A DNA stretch of 64,000 bases from assembly GCA_025617745.1 (NCBI GenBank), contig CM046858.1, forward strand, positions 49,303,197 to 49,367,196, read 5' to 3'. Both the position numbers and the translations under genes were made by a program. Below the pieces are notes generated by a model. That model did no database searches. It was not told the origin of the DNA and worked only from the letters and a program-made list of their open reading frames with translations. Positions 1 to 9,929 of the stretch are shown here, in pieces. The stretch comes from Heliocidaris erythrogramma. Taxonomy: Eukaryota; Echinodermata; Echinoidea; Camarodonta; Echinometridae. Position 1 is the stretch's first letter. Every line of letters starts with the position of its first letter.

Positions 1-62
1 AACTATTTTTGTTGCCAATTTAAAGAACAAAATGTGAGCGATTTAGCCCTGATTCCTGTCCT
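1..62 (+). repeat. Right-end fragment of MITE family A
   Basis: Matches the right ends of the fuller copies at 6945-7358 and 25928-26342 (TTGCCAATTTgAAGAACAAA, then TAGCCCT and TCCTGTCCTGAA). It is cut by the window edge on the left and by a SINE-like sequence on the right. Confidence 0.6.
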
Positions 63-205
63 GAATCGTCCTGGGTCGTAGTGGTTGCAACATTTGACTC
101 GAGATGCCGGGGTCATGGGTTCAGGCCTCGGCTCAACGCCGGTGGCCTTGATCAAGGACCTGACAGGATGGTGAAAACCATTGCCATAACCTCATGATCA
201 TGATT
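63..205 (+). mobile_element. tRNA-derived SINE head (degenerate)
   Basis: Contains an A-box-like stretch (GGGTCGTAGTGGTTG) and, about 40 bp later, a B-box-like stretch (GGGTTCAGGCC), the spacing of an RNA polymerase III promoter. The arms do not fold into a full cloverleaf and the B box is imperfect, so this is called a SINE head and not a tRNA gene. A related head occurs at 56983. Confidence 0.5.
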
Positions 206-439
206 ATTACGTGTGGAACTTTCCTCATGGAGTAGAGATAGTGCACACATCACGTGCGTTAATGCAATATTTCCAGATTCAGTTATAACGAGTTAGCTTT
301 CATTGTCCTTTTTATGTGTGTGTGGGGGGGGGGGGGGGGTGGGGCGCGTAAACATCTTCTTTTTTGAGAAATCAACACAAGGGCTATTCCAGTACCTTAT
401 TCTACATCGCATAGACATCCGACAACTGTTATAAGTAAA

Positions 440-474
440 AAGTCACTGACAAAACGTTTGATGAAACGCTCCCC
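440..474 (+). repeat. Half copy of the 100-bp CCAGGGGAGC hairpin MITE
   Basis: The stretch CACTGACAAAACGTTTGATG followed by AAACGCTCCCC matches the right arm of the complete hairpin at 57053-57152. Only the right arm is clear here. Confidence 0.5.
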
Positions 475-1018
475 AGATTGCGTAATGCGTCAGTATATAA
501 TGTTCTCACATTTCAGTAGGTGATTAACAAGGCGATTAACATTTCCTTTGGTTGTTTTTTCGAAAGTACATGAAGAATAATTTGTGTCATCCGGCTTCAC
601 TATACTGCTTCTGTAGAATATCTACAATATTTTTGTGACACTCGTTTTCTGTGGGTACATTGCCTAATGTTGAGTAAATTTCATCATCCTCACCTCACCG
701 CCTTTCCCCAAGTGTCTCTTGTCGGTACGGGATGCAGTGCCTGCATGGTACAGGAATTTGTCAGGGAGGGGTCCAATATTCTGAAAATTTTCTGACAAGC
801 GAAATAAAGAGGGTCATTAGCATTTGGGGTGCCTTTTTACCCCCACATTCTCTGACAAGCAAAAAAAGGAATTGTTTTTTTTTTGCCAGGGGAGGGGGCA
901 CCGGGCCCTGGATCTTGCACATGAAGGGATGGACCTATATCGTCAGGGCTGTAATGATATTAATTAATATTATTATTATTACTATAATTACTCTCATTAT
1001 TATTTGATTTTCTCTCAG

Positions 1019-1132
1019 GGCATGGGTAACACTACAGAAGGAGCGCCGATGACCACATCAGGAAGCCAAGTGTCAGTCGCCTGCAGCATCGTCTACGTTG
1101 CTTTGAGCCTCCTGGCTGCGAAATTCTTCTAA
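1019..1132 (+). CDS. Putative last exon of an unidentified gene, GPI-anchor-like C-terminus
   Basis: A pyrimidine-rich tract ends in TTTTCTCTCAG and is followed by a 38-codon open frame ending in TAA. The frame reads GMGNTTEGAPMTTSGSQ, then VSVACSIVYVALSLLAAKFF. A short polar linker with small residues (SGS) followed by about 18 hydrophobic residues and almost no cytoplasmic tail is the usual layout of a GPI-attachment signal; a tail anchor is the alternative. Codon usage is balanced, unlike the AT-rich surroundings. The upstream exons are outside the window, so the protein cannot be named. The gene would converge on QRSL1. A microsatellite of TCC triplets follows the stop. Confidence 0.5.
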   Translation, partial: GMGNTTEGAPMTTSGSQVSVACSIVYVALSLLAAKFF

Positions 1133-1903
1133 AGTATTCAGTTCACCCTCCTCCTCCTCCTCCTCCTCCTCCTCCTCTTCATCACCATGATTCTCCTCTG
1201 GAGTGACGCCACCTCATCCTCATACACTCTGGAAGTTACTTGAGCGGTAACCATGACAACCTCATCGTTGGTGACGTTTTGGGCAAAACGCCCAAAGACT
1301 CACCGGAACGTTACAGGATGAAAATGACTAGGATCGATAATGAATAGTTAAAAATATGCCGTCAGTTAGTTATCATCCACATTTTGTACCATTTGAATTA
1401 AACTTTAATTTTTGAATTTTTGCTGATATGAAATGCATTTTTCAGTAATAAGATTGGAAATGTAGTTTCATGACCCTAGGTTTTAATAAGAAGAATCTGT
1501 GATATGTTAATGTTCTTGTATGCAAAGTTAGCTGGATTTAACTACATTATTTCAGTGGCGCCATTACCTCGAACCATAGCACATTTAAAGAAAAAGTTGT
1601 GACACTCACACAAGTGCGCACTCAAAGAAGTTCAATTCATTGGATCCAATTTGTCCCCTCGTACAATTTCTATATGGGAGCACATGAATCATATGGAGCC
1701 CCATGAATTTGACCTTCAAATGAGCTCTCATAGTTCCGTCTGTCACAACTATCTCTCTCAAATCATTATACATGATATTTGCAGGTAAACCAGATGGGCG
1801 GGCATCAAATCTCCATTCGTTTCATATTCTGTCCTTAAATCTCGTCTTTCAAAATGTATTTATATCATTACATTACTTACAGTTGATTAAATATATGAAT
1901 AAA
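1133..1903 (+). other. Possible 3' UTR of the left-edge gene with AATAAA
   Basis: Begins right after the TAA of the putative terminal exon, with a run of about nine CTC/TCC triplets at 1148-1177. AATAAA occurs at 1898-1903, followed by T-rich DNA, and would give a 3' UTR of about 770 nt. A further AATAAA sits near 2223. The 3' end is inferred only from these motifs. Confidence 0.3.
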
Positions 1904-3280
1904 GATATTCTACATATTTTGATACCGCACGCAATTTTACTTCGCGGTCGGTTAAATGATGCACTTCATGTTTTGATATAAGTACGTGAGATTTAACTTA
2001 TTTTCTGATATTAATTTTTAATAATTAACATGGTAAAAGGGATTCCAAATGAATGCAGTGTATTACTGATTTTCTCTCCTTTGTGTCTTTAAAGATGTAA
2101 ATTATTCTTTCATTGAAGATCGATAAATTTGATGTAATAATATGTATATTTTGCAAGCGATTGGTGTACTATACATTTTTTTAAAGCAAAACTATACGAA
2201 TGTTCCACTTCTTCATTTGAACAAATAAAACGAACCATTAGTGAAGAAAACAGTTTTCGGGATACCACACAACAATTCCATTGCTACACAGTGCATTTTT
2301 GGTGTGGGTCTGCAATAGAATAGATTGAATATGTGGCATGATGTCTTTCTCAAAGTAGTGAAAAAATCGACAAAAAATGTAAAATGTATGATGGTGAAGC
2401 CACATGAAAAAGGCTGATTCATACGAAAATGCATTTTGTTATATTTTTTCATAGAAAATGCAATTTTGTTATAATTATTTTCTCAGACTTCGTAGATATA
2501 CATGTATATATCTCTGAAGTAATTTTATTATAATATATTAAGTGCACGTGATATTTATCCGAGGGATCCTAAGCTACAACTTCGGCCGATAACACGATCG
2601 CAAAGACTTTCGAAAAATCATTTCAAGTGCAATTTCAATACCTTATTGTTTATCGCACATAAATCAGGTTTGGATTACGTAATGCATCATCATGGTATTT
2701 TCGTACCTTTCAATAGAAATCAATTCCCAGTTTCTCGCCCCGTCTGCGGCCTTATTTCTGACCCGCCTCCTTTCTCTTCTACGGGGTTTATGATGAAAAT
2801 CAAATAAAAAGATGTGTGGAAACGATTTTATCGGTTCATATTATTATGCTAATATTTTTAAAACGAACATTAATGTGAATTCACAATACGAGGATCATAT
2901 TAGCAGAGAAATGATAAACACTGCAAAATATCAAATTAATTTACTTTTCTTTCTTAAAAAAGAAGAATCCAAACGAGAAACTGGAAATTTTATTTTATAA
3001 AGCCTTCGTCAGTATATACGCATATACTTTTTTGTGTCTCTTTCTTAAGTTCAACCGGGCTTTGGTAATCTTTCAAAAAGTATTTCAATTTGACGTCACC
3101 AAGAGCACACTGTTTTTTTTTGTTCCCAAACATAAGATTTGTAAAACCAGAGGTAATCTTCCTTTTCAATAAAGTCTTAAATATTTTGTATCATCCGTAT
3201 ATATTAATTCCGATTTATTTCTCTTCCATGGTCAATGAAATGTATATATTTGTAGATTCTTTTAAATTTGACAATTCGGG

Positions 3281-3545
3281 TAAAGCCCAGCTCACACACG
3301 TGGCATCATTTGCTGACCTTATGACAGCGTCGCGACGCGTCGGTGACTTCTACGCAAAGCTTGTACGGTCTTTTGCGCGCCAAGAAAGAGTGATATCGTT
3401 TAAAAAGTGATTGCAAAATGAAGAATGCAAAATATACTTTGAATAACTGAAGTATGGGTTAATTGCCTTTACAGGCTCGATTAACGCAGGTAATGACGCA
3501 ATCGAAACGAAGCGTCACGACACTTTGTGTGAGCCGGGCTTACTT
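3281..3545. repeat. MITE with AAAGCCCAGCTCACACA termini
   Basis: About 260 bp bounded by TAAAGCCCAGCTCACACA and its near reverse complement TGTGTGAGCCGGGCTTA. The interior is CpG-rich (GCGTCGCGACGCGTCGG) and has no coding capacity. This is the layout of a non-autonomous DNA transposon. Confidence 0.65.
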
Positions 3546-3659
3546 TATTGAATGAATGAAATACGTCGTTGAAGAGAAAGAATGGTGCACCATATTTCGG
3601 AACAAAAAGACACCAAAAGAGAGAGTGAGAGGATGAGTACTAGTATATAGTGTTAAACG

Positions 3660-3721
3660 ATAGAAAGGAGAGTGAGAGAAAGAGAAAGGGAGGTGGAGTC
3701 GGGAGAGAATGAGGAAGAGGT

Positions 3722-3752
<31 letters not shown>

Positions 3753-3830
3753 GGGGAAGAGGGAGAGAAAGAAAGAGAGAAATAGAAGAAGGTAGGAAGA
3801 AGGAAAAAAATGAAGAACAAAGAAAGGTGA
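3660..3830 (+). repeat. GA-rich low-complexity tract
   Basis: Purine-only run dominated by GAGA with short AAAG variants. No gene is supported here. Confidence 0.8.
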
Positions 3831-4296
3831 ATTACCTTGAAAGTACGTTATTATAAAGAGAATCAGAAGGGTGTTAATGTATGAAAGGATATATATTAAG
3901 GTCCTTGCTTTCTCTTATACAAAACTGATATAACTATCTATTCCTTTCAATTTATTACGTAATTTTTTTTCTCAATATATCTAAATGAAATTCACGCTAG
4001 AAATTATGAATCCGCCTGCAACTACTATAAGGATATCAACTTTCCCTAATATTAATGAAAGTGTTGATGAACACGATAATAACTTTCCGGCATGATACCT
4101 TTTAATGTCCAGGATGAGGTAAGTGAAAGGTGTCTTTGGTTTCTAGTGTAAATGTCCCACTTTTCCTGAGAATGCTGGGTTTCTATAGGCTGTGATATTA
4201 TTGATACATGACACTTGAAAGAAAAATCTCCACTTTTTATGAGGTAATTTGTTTCTCTCTAGATTTACTTCGAATGCATACCTGCCAATCATTCCT

Positions 4297-4435
4297 GGGC
4301 CCTGTTCATAAACCTTGTTATCAATAACAAGTTGCAATAATTGATATAAGCTACTGAACTCCTGGCATCTGATTGGCTAAGAGAACAAATTCGTTAAAAA
4401 AAAGTTGTTAATGACAACACGTTTTATGAAACAGG
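4297..4435. repeat. MITE family C copy
   Basis: About 140 bp beginning GGGCCCTGTTCATAAACC and ending GTTTTATGAAACAGG, with the internal block CATCTGATTGGCTAAGAG shared by copies at 18971, 21317, 34863, 40317, 40918 and 44129. Ends and subterminal TTGTTATC/GATAACAA segments are inverted repeats. Confidence 0.75.
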
Positions 4436-4442
4436 TCAGCCT

Positions 4443-4528
4443 CATGCCAAAAGGGCCTTAAGGCCATAGACTAAGTGATAAGGCCCTTTTGGCATAAGGC
4501 CGACGAAATGATCACTTATTTCGGCCTT
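4443..4528. repeat. Two adjacent hairpins
   Basis: ATGCCAAAAGGGCCTTA pairs perfectly with TAAGGCCCTTTTGGCAT across a loop of about 26 nt. It is followed at once by AAGGCCGACGAAATGATC and a partly complementary TTATTTCGGCCTT. Probably the remains of a small palindromic element. Confidence 0.6.
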
Positions 4529-5596
4529 CAATTTAATCCTTAGATTCCCCTCTTTTTATAAAAGACATGTGTGTGAATGCGTATGAAATACATATTCCAT
4601 TCAAAATTACAAAAAATTAAATCAATTATTTCAAGTAAGATAAACCTCTGGCAAGCTGGGGGCATGAATAAGAAGACTTTGAGTCCACCTGGCACTAAAA
4701 CATCACAACAAAGTACATGTATACACTTAAATTTCTGTGCTTATTCACCTCGTTTCACGGTGTACCTCCCGTTTCTTGACAGCTGCAGATATCATACTTG
4801 ACCTTTGAATAGTGAATACACAGAGGTCTCCCCAACCCTCAAAACTATTAAAAGATTATCTTTTATGAGAAAGCCCCCTTAAAATACATTGTTTCATTGA
4901 TCAAGCGTATGTTTTGACCCCCATTCATTAATCCCTCACACTGGTTGAATACAGATGGTCAACAATCTTGACCAATGGGTGTAGTATTAGGCCCTATCAT
5001 TCTTTGACCTTAAATTTGCCACAAACATCACAAAGGGACAATCAAAATGAAAGCATAACAATTGCAACATTGGGAGACACGTTATATCGCAGTGGCTTGA
5101 CATAATCATTTTTTTCTATAAGCACATTTATGACACACACCGTTTGATAATCGGCATAATTAGTCACAAATGCAAATCGAACTTATTTCACACGCTGTTC
5201 GTTCCGTGGGCTGTCTGTAAGAATTTTAAACTGGAAATTTTGCTGCAGATTTACTGTCTTAATTAATGCTAAACTATGCACCGTGGATGATATTTTCCTT
5301 GTTTCCTAAGTGAATTTATGACACACACCCAGTAATAAATGGGACAAACTACCCACACATCCAAATTATTGTAAACAAAAATCACTTGCTGCATGTTTGT
5401 CTTCAATGGTTATAATGTTGTCTGCAAGAAATTAGACTATTTTTCAAAGCCTAAATTGTGCTTCCTGTAGAAAAGTAAAAGTTTACTACGTCTGTTACCA
5501 TGTATAGGTTTCCATTTTTCTTGGTAATTTATCCACGAATCAAAGAATCCATTTCCCGATCCAAATCTATGGACAACCCTTTTCCATGGTTTTTTA

Positions 5597-5780
5597 TTCT
5601 ATATAAAACTGTGGAATCAACTGTGGAATCAACTACCCCAAATTCTCTGTAACCAACAATCTCTGGGTGCCTTCAAAAAGCTCCTCAAGACTCACTTATT
5701 CCGTTAATATCATTGTAAAGCGCATTTGAACATAATATATGGAAAATGCGCTATATAAATGCATTATTATTATTATATCA
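5597..5780 (+). mobile_element. 3' end of a CR1/L2-like LINE (5'-truncated)
   Basis: The frame from about 5610 reads WNQLPQILCNQQSLGAFKKL and then LKTHLFR before a stop, the classic last residues of CR1/L2-type ORF2 proteins. The 3' UTR that follows ends in GCGCTATATAAATGCATTA and TTA repeats, the usual tail of these elements. Nothing further 5' could be recognised, so it is a short, dead, 5'-truncated insertion. Confidence 0.7.
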
Positions 5781-5918
5781 TCAATCATGATCAACATAGA
5801 TTTCCGGAGTAAAATAAACAAGGAAGTAAATTTACTAGCAGAAATAATTATAGGAGTAGTCGTATAACCTCATAATGTGGGTGTCTTTAGGAAGGGGGGG
5901 GGGGGGGCCTGACACCCC

Positions 5919-6600
5919 TCATTTAAACACAATAATATTGGTCAATTTGTAATTTTTTGAGCCTTGTCGCCAATCAAAAAAAAATTTGAGTACCTTCTTT
6001 CCCCCCATGTTTCCTTGATGAAAATCTTTTTTGGCAAACTTTTCAGCAAACTTGGTCACACACCTCCCCTTTTCAAAATGGTCTTGTAATACCCCAGGCC
6101 TAACCCATGCTTCAATCTCTTTAGAGATCAGTGAGAGAATGTCTGGACTTGATGAGGAAGTTAAACTAAATATTTTATTCCTTACTGAACCAAAAAGACT
6201 AAATGAATGCATTATAAAGTACAACTTCTTTGTACATATTTTTAATTGTTCCTTTTTGTAAACATTGTCTATCTCGCTATAAAGAGTATGTCATGATGGT
6301 ATCAAATGGCACAATCCAAGAGCAAATTTTAAATTTCAAGAAGACAATGCAAAATATCAAAAAATTATTAAAATCAGTGATAAATTCATCAGAGGTAGAT
6401 GTACTTCAACAGTGTATGCCTAGACGAATGTGTTCACAAAAAGATGAGACGATTTAGATCGTGGGTCATCATCTCTGTTGCAATCTTATTAGGGCATTGG
6501 TTTGATTAGTGGCAATTAGACAGAGCTGTAAATAATGATGTACTTGATATTGGTTAATGATGACAGAAATACTCATCAAAATTAATTCAGATTAATAACG
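5919..6600. other. Unrecognised stretch with short overlapping ORFs
   Basis: Plus-strand frames 6031-6261 and 6230-6457 and a minus-strand frame 5919-6224 are open, but composition is ordinary, no motif is recognised and the plus frames do not join at plausible splice sites. It could be decayed transposase sequence; no function is assigned. Confidence 0.2.
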
Positions 6601-6944
6601 TATTGGCTTCAAATTTGCCACAGAATGGTGAGAAATTTAATGGAAGAAAAATAATTTACATATCTCAAGTTGGGAATGTCTAAATATGTGAATTGTGTTT
6701 CAGCGGTGCCAATCTGAAATTTGACATTATATAGATGCAGGAGCAATGTTGATTCTTGATATTCAAAAGTATTTTGACAAAACTATGTCTTATCACAAAC
6801 ATGACTGCCATTTCCTATTTCCGGACCATTAAGAAACCAATGAGGTACTCCTTGGAGAAACTTGTTGAAAATAAAGCATTTCTGTAAGTAATAACCAAGA
6901 AAATATAAAGCTTCAATTGAAATGACTTTCCTTTCAATCAATGT

Positions 6945-7358
6945 TAAACCTTCGAGACAATTGACAACATTTTGTGGTTTGGCTCAATAACTTTTTTGAC
7001 TCAGAGCTCTATAAAATATACCAGATGCACGAGAAGAGCGAGCAAAAATTTCTGCACACACTATGTCCATTTTTGTTTCATGACCATATTGCATTTGATG
7101 CCAGGGATTAAAAAAAAACAAGAATAAGCTTCAAAATCCTTAAATTGACAACACATTGAGACGTTCAAAATCGTTATTCAAATTTTTTTTTTTTTAACTT
7201 TTCAACAAAATTCCTAACAATGTATATTGTTTTCAAAGACATTACACCTTATTAGAACCATGTAGTACTAAAAGAAAAAAAATATTATTGTTGCCAATTT
7301 GAAGAACAAAATGTGATCAATTTTAGCCCTTAAATAATTCCTGCCCTGAAAGGGTTAA
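6945..7358. repeat. MITE family A, near full length
   Basis: About 410 bp from AAACCTTCGAGACAATTGAC to CTGCCCTGAAAGGGTTAA. The short termini (AACCCTTTC/GAAAGGGTT) are inverted. The same interior (GGTTTGGCTCAATAACTTTT and TTGCCAATTTGAAGAACAAA) recurs at 25928, 27401 and 43540. Confidence 0.75.
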
Positions 7359-7984
7359 TGGCTTAAATCTACAGCCTAATGTATCACTGACGCAAACAAA
7401 TAAACAATGATAGAGTGAGTACCTTATTTTAAAAGACGGCCTGTTTATAGACCATTTTGTCATTTATTCGGTTCAAATAAATACAAATATAACAAAGTGA
7501 GAAACAAGTCTAATAGGGGGTCATATTGCCTTCTGTTGTGTCATTTATGGAAAAATACAAATAATCAAATGAGAAATGACTCAAAAGAGGGTAAATCTAC
7601 ACCCCTTTCATCACTTATTTAAAGAAATATACAATGAGGAAATGAGAACAATATTTGAACAAATGGCCAAATTGATTTCCATTGTGTTTATAATGAATCA
7701 CATTATAAACCACAATAAGGCAACAAATCATACTAAAAGAGGAACTATTTGACCAATGAAACATAAAATGTGACCTCATATTATTTTGTTGAATGCAACG
7801 GAGCATGAGGTTTGGGGGAAAATGAGATTATTTCTGCATTTATGTTTAGAGGGAAGTAATCACCAAATTTTGTTTTACTCTGTTTGGGGTACCATGCTCC
7901 TGTACTAAAAGATATCAGGTTCAAATATTACTTCTGTAAAGGGCTACTGAAAGATTAACTACAATATCTGCATTTTAAAGGCAA

Positions 7985-8696
7985 AATTCTGTCCTTTAAA
8001 TAGTCCTCTATGATGCATGTGGTGTAGGAACTGAACTTGTTGTTAGAACCACTTGGCAACAGTCAATAGGGCCTAGTCCTGAAAACTTTTGTTGATGAGG
8101 TGGATCCTCTTTTTCTGTTGCCAAATCGAGTAGACAGTACACTTCTAAAGCTGTTAATTACTGTTATCCTGAGTCTGTAAAATAGTCCTTGATTGTGTGG
8201 TAAGGGAACTGGACCTGTTAGAACCACTTGGCAACAGTCAATAGGGCCTAGTCCTGAAAACTTTTGTTGATGAGGTGGATCCTCTTTTTCTGTTGCCAAA
8301 TCGAGTAGACAGTACACTTCTAAAGCTGTTAATTTCTGTTATCCTGAGTCTGTAAAGTAGTCCTTGATGGTGTGGTGAGAGAACTGGACCTCTTGTTAGA
8401 ACCACTTGGGAACAGTCAATAGGGCCTAGTCCTGAAAACTTTTGTTGATGAGGTGGATCCTCTTTTTCTGTTGCCAAATCGAGTAGACAGTACACTTCTA
8501 AAGCTGTTAATTACTGTTATCCTGAGTCTGTAAAATAGTCCTTGATTGTGTGGTAAGGGAACTGGACCTGTTAGAACCACTTGGCAACAGTCAATAGGGC
8601 CTAGTCCTGAAAACTTTTGTTGATGAGGTGGATCCTCTTTTTTTGTTGCCAAATCAAGTAGACAGTACACTTCTAAAGCTGTTAAAGGAGAATTAA
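7985..8696 (-). repeat. Tandem array derived from the QRSL1 terminal exon and 3' UTR
   Basis: About four units of 175-178 bp, anchored at 8058, 8233, 8411 and 8586 by AACAGTCAATAGGGCC. On the minus strand each unit resembles the terminal exon: TTTTCAGGACTAGGCCCTAT matches CTTTCAGGACCAAGCCCTTC of the exon, CCAAGTGGTT and GTCCAGTTCCC are kept, and AGGACTATTTTACAGACTCA is identical in both. The rest of the unit corresponds to the first 55-60 nt of the 3' UTR. The period is not a multiple of three and the QRSL1 frame is closed by a stop within each unit, so the units do not encode the QRSL1 C-terminus. The units resemble each other more than the exon, so they probably spread after divergence. Confidence 0.85.
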
Positions 8697-9567
8697 GCCC
8701 TGATTACAAATGTACTTATATTGGAAGGTGTAATATATTCCTACTTATTGGCCTAAATCATTTTCTAATAAGATATCAGAAAAGGGTATAAATAAAGATA
8801 TTCCAACACCCGGTATCGTCTCCTACTCATTTACATGGGGGCTGCCATTTTCTTGCTGATTTTGAGTTGTACATGAACCATTGAGAAATGTTTTTCTTTT
8901 GTCACAACATGACTGATATTTCTTCATATAAAGTGCAGCCCTATATTTCACAAGCGATCAGATAAAGAACTTAGATGGTATGAATAGCATATAAAGTAAA
9001 AATAAGTTTGAAAAAATAATGGACAATGATGTTAAAATAATTAGTAAATTTATGAGGAAATGTCACGTACATGTACTTTCAAAAACTAAACATTATATAC
9101 CCTACTCTTTTGTCATAACCTCAGCGTGATATTTCCTCAAAACAAATGCAGCCCTATAAATTACACAAACGATGAGATGAGGAACGTAGAAGGGAAAAGT
9201 ATATAAAAAAGTATATTTTAATTTGTAAACAAATCTTTAGGCATTTTACTCCCAGTGTTAAAGATCGTATGCTCGATCTGTAATGAAAAACACAAGTCAG
9301 AAAAAATTGGAACCAGCGGGATTCGAAGCTGTCATCTACTGCTTGCCGGGCAGCGACTTAAAGGAGAATTAACCCCTGATTACAAATTTACTTCTATTGG
9401 AAGGTGTAATATATTCCTACTTATTGGCCTAAATCATTTTCTAATAAGATATCAGAAAAGGGTATAAATAAAGATATTCCAACACCCGGTATCGTCTCCT
9501 ACTCATTTACATGGGGGCTGCCATTTTCTTGCTGATTTGGAGTTGTACATGAACCATTGAGAAATGT
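8697..9567. mobile_element. Insertion dimer splitting the exon-derived array
   Basis: Two about 200-bp direct copies (8690-8891 and 9361-9566) starting AAAGGAGAATTAA and containing ATATTCCAACACCCGGTATC flank an about 470-bp middle part. The left junction falls after CTTCTAAAGCTGTTA of the array, and the right one precedes another exon-derived unit at 9600. The block therefore entered an existing array. Confidence 0.6.
9245..9358 (-). mobile_element. SINE-like segment, same family as 42040-42135
   Basis: On the minus strand it reads AAGTCGCTGCCCGGCAAGCA, then AGTAGATGACAGCTTCGAAT and CCCGC, ending with CGATCTTTAACACTGGGAGT. The plus-strand copy at about 42040 is nearly colinear and has a B-box-like GGTTCAAATCC. 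This suggests a tRNA-derived SINE; the A box is unclear. Confidence 0.55.
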
Positions 9568-9599
9568 TCCAGTCAGGAAGATATTTTGAATCCAAATTG

Positions 9600-9697
9600 A
9601 CAGTGTGGTGAGAGAACTGGACCTGTTGTTTGAATCACTTGGCAACAGTCAATAGGGCCTTGTTCTAAAAAGTTTTGTCGATGAGATGGATTTCTAC
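9600..9697 (-). pseudogene. Fifth degraded copy of the QRSL1 terminal exon
   Basis: Lies 183 bp from the matching point of the real exon (AACAGTCAATAGGGCC at 9643 against GACAGTCAGAAGGGC at 9826) and overlaps what should be the QRSL1 3' UTR. On the minus strand it keeps GTTGCCAAGTGATTCAAACA and AGGTCCAGTTC. It links the real exon to the array at 7985-8696. Confidence 0.75.
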
Positions 9698-9753
9698 TCT
9701 CTGTTCTTATTTCAAGTCACTGAGACAGCGCGCTTCTACACTTCACCATGCTG

Positions 9754-9929
9754 TCATTCTGAGTCTGTAAAATAGTCCTCTATGATGTGATGTGGGAACT
9801 GGACTTGCTGCTCAAACCACTTGGCGACAGTCAGAAGGGCTTGGTCCTGAAAGTTCTTTCCAATCAGCTGGATCCCTATTGGAAGCCCTCTAGAGGAAAG
9901 CATAGACGGTACGACCACTGCTGGCAAAC
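9754..9929 (-). CDS. QRSL1: QRSL1 terminal coding exon with stop
   Basis: 176-nt coding part of the last exon, acceptor GCTCAG|GTTTGC, stop TGA at 9756-9754. It encodes [20 protein letters not shown], then [20 protein letters not shown] and a short tail ending EDYFTDSE. The GLP-x-GIQLIG motif is the usual C-terminal motif of the amidase family. The 3' UTR runs to lower coordinates. No AATAAA is seen on the minus strand between 8700 and 9753; an ATTAAA-type signal lies near 9217-9222, inside an inserted repeat. Degraded tandem copies of this exon and its proximal 3' UTR follow downstream. Confidence 0.95.

Larger units (their letters stand above)
1904..7984. other. Intergenic region between the left-edge gene and QRSL1
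   Basis: No gene supported. Apart from the elements listed separately, the rest (1904-3280, 4529-5596, 7359-7984) is AT-rich single-copy-looking DNA in which I see nothing further. Confidence 0.6.

Noticed and set aside
63-150. Functional tRNA gene
   Set aside because: A- and B-box-like motifs are present, but the cloverleaf arms do not pair and related heads recur elsewhere, so SINE is the better call.
8063-8670. Three 84-85-codon minus-strand ORFs beginning MYCLLDLAT
   Set aside because: They are the same frame of successive array units derived from the QRSL1 terminal exon, and not the QRSL1 frame itself.
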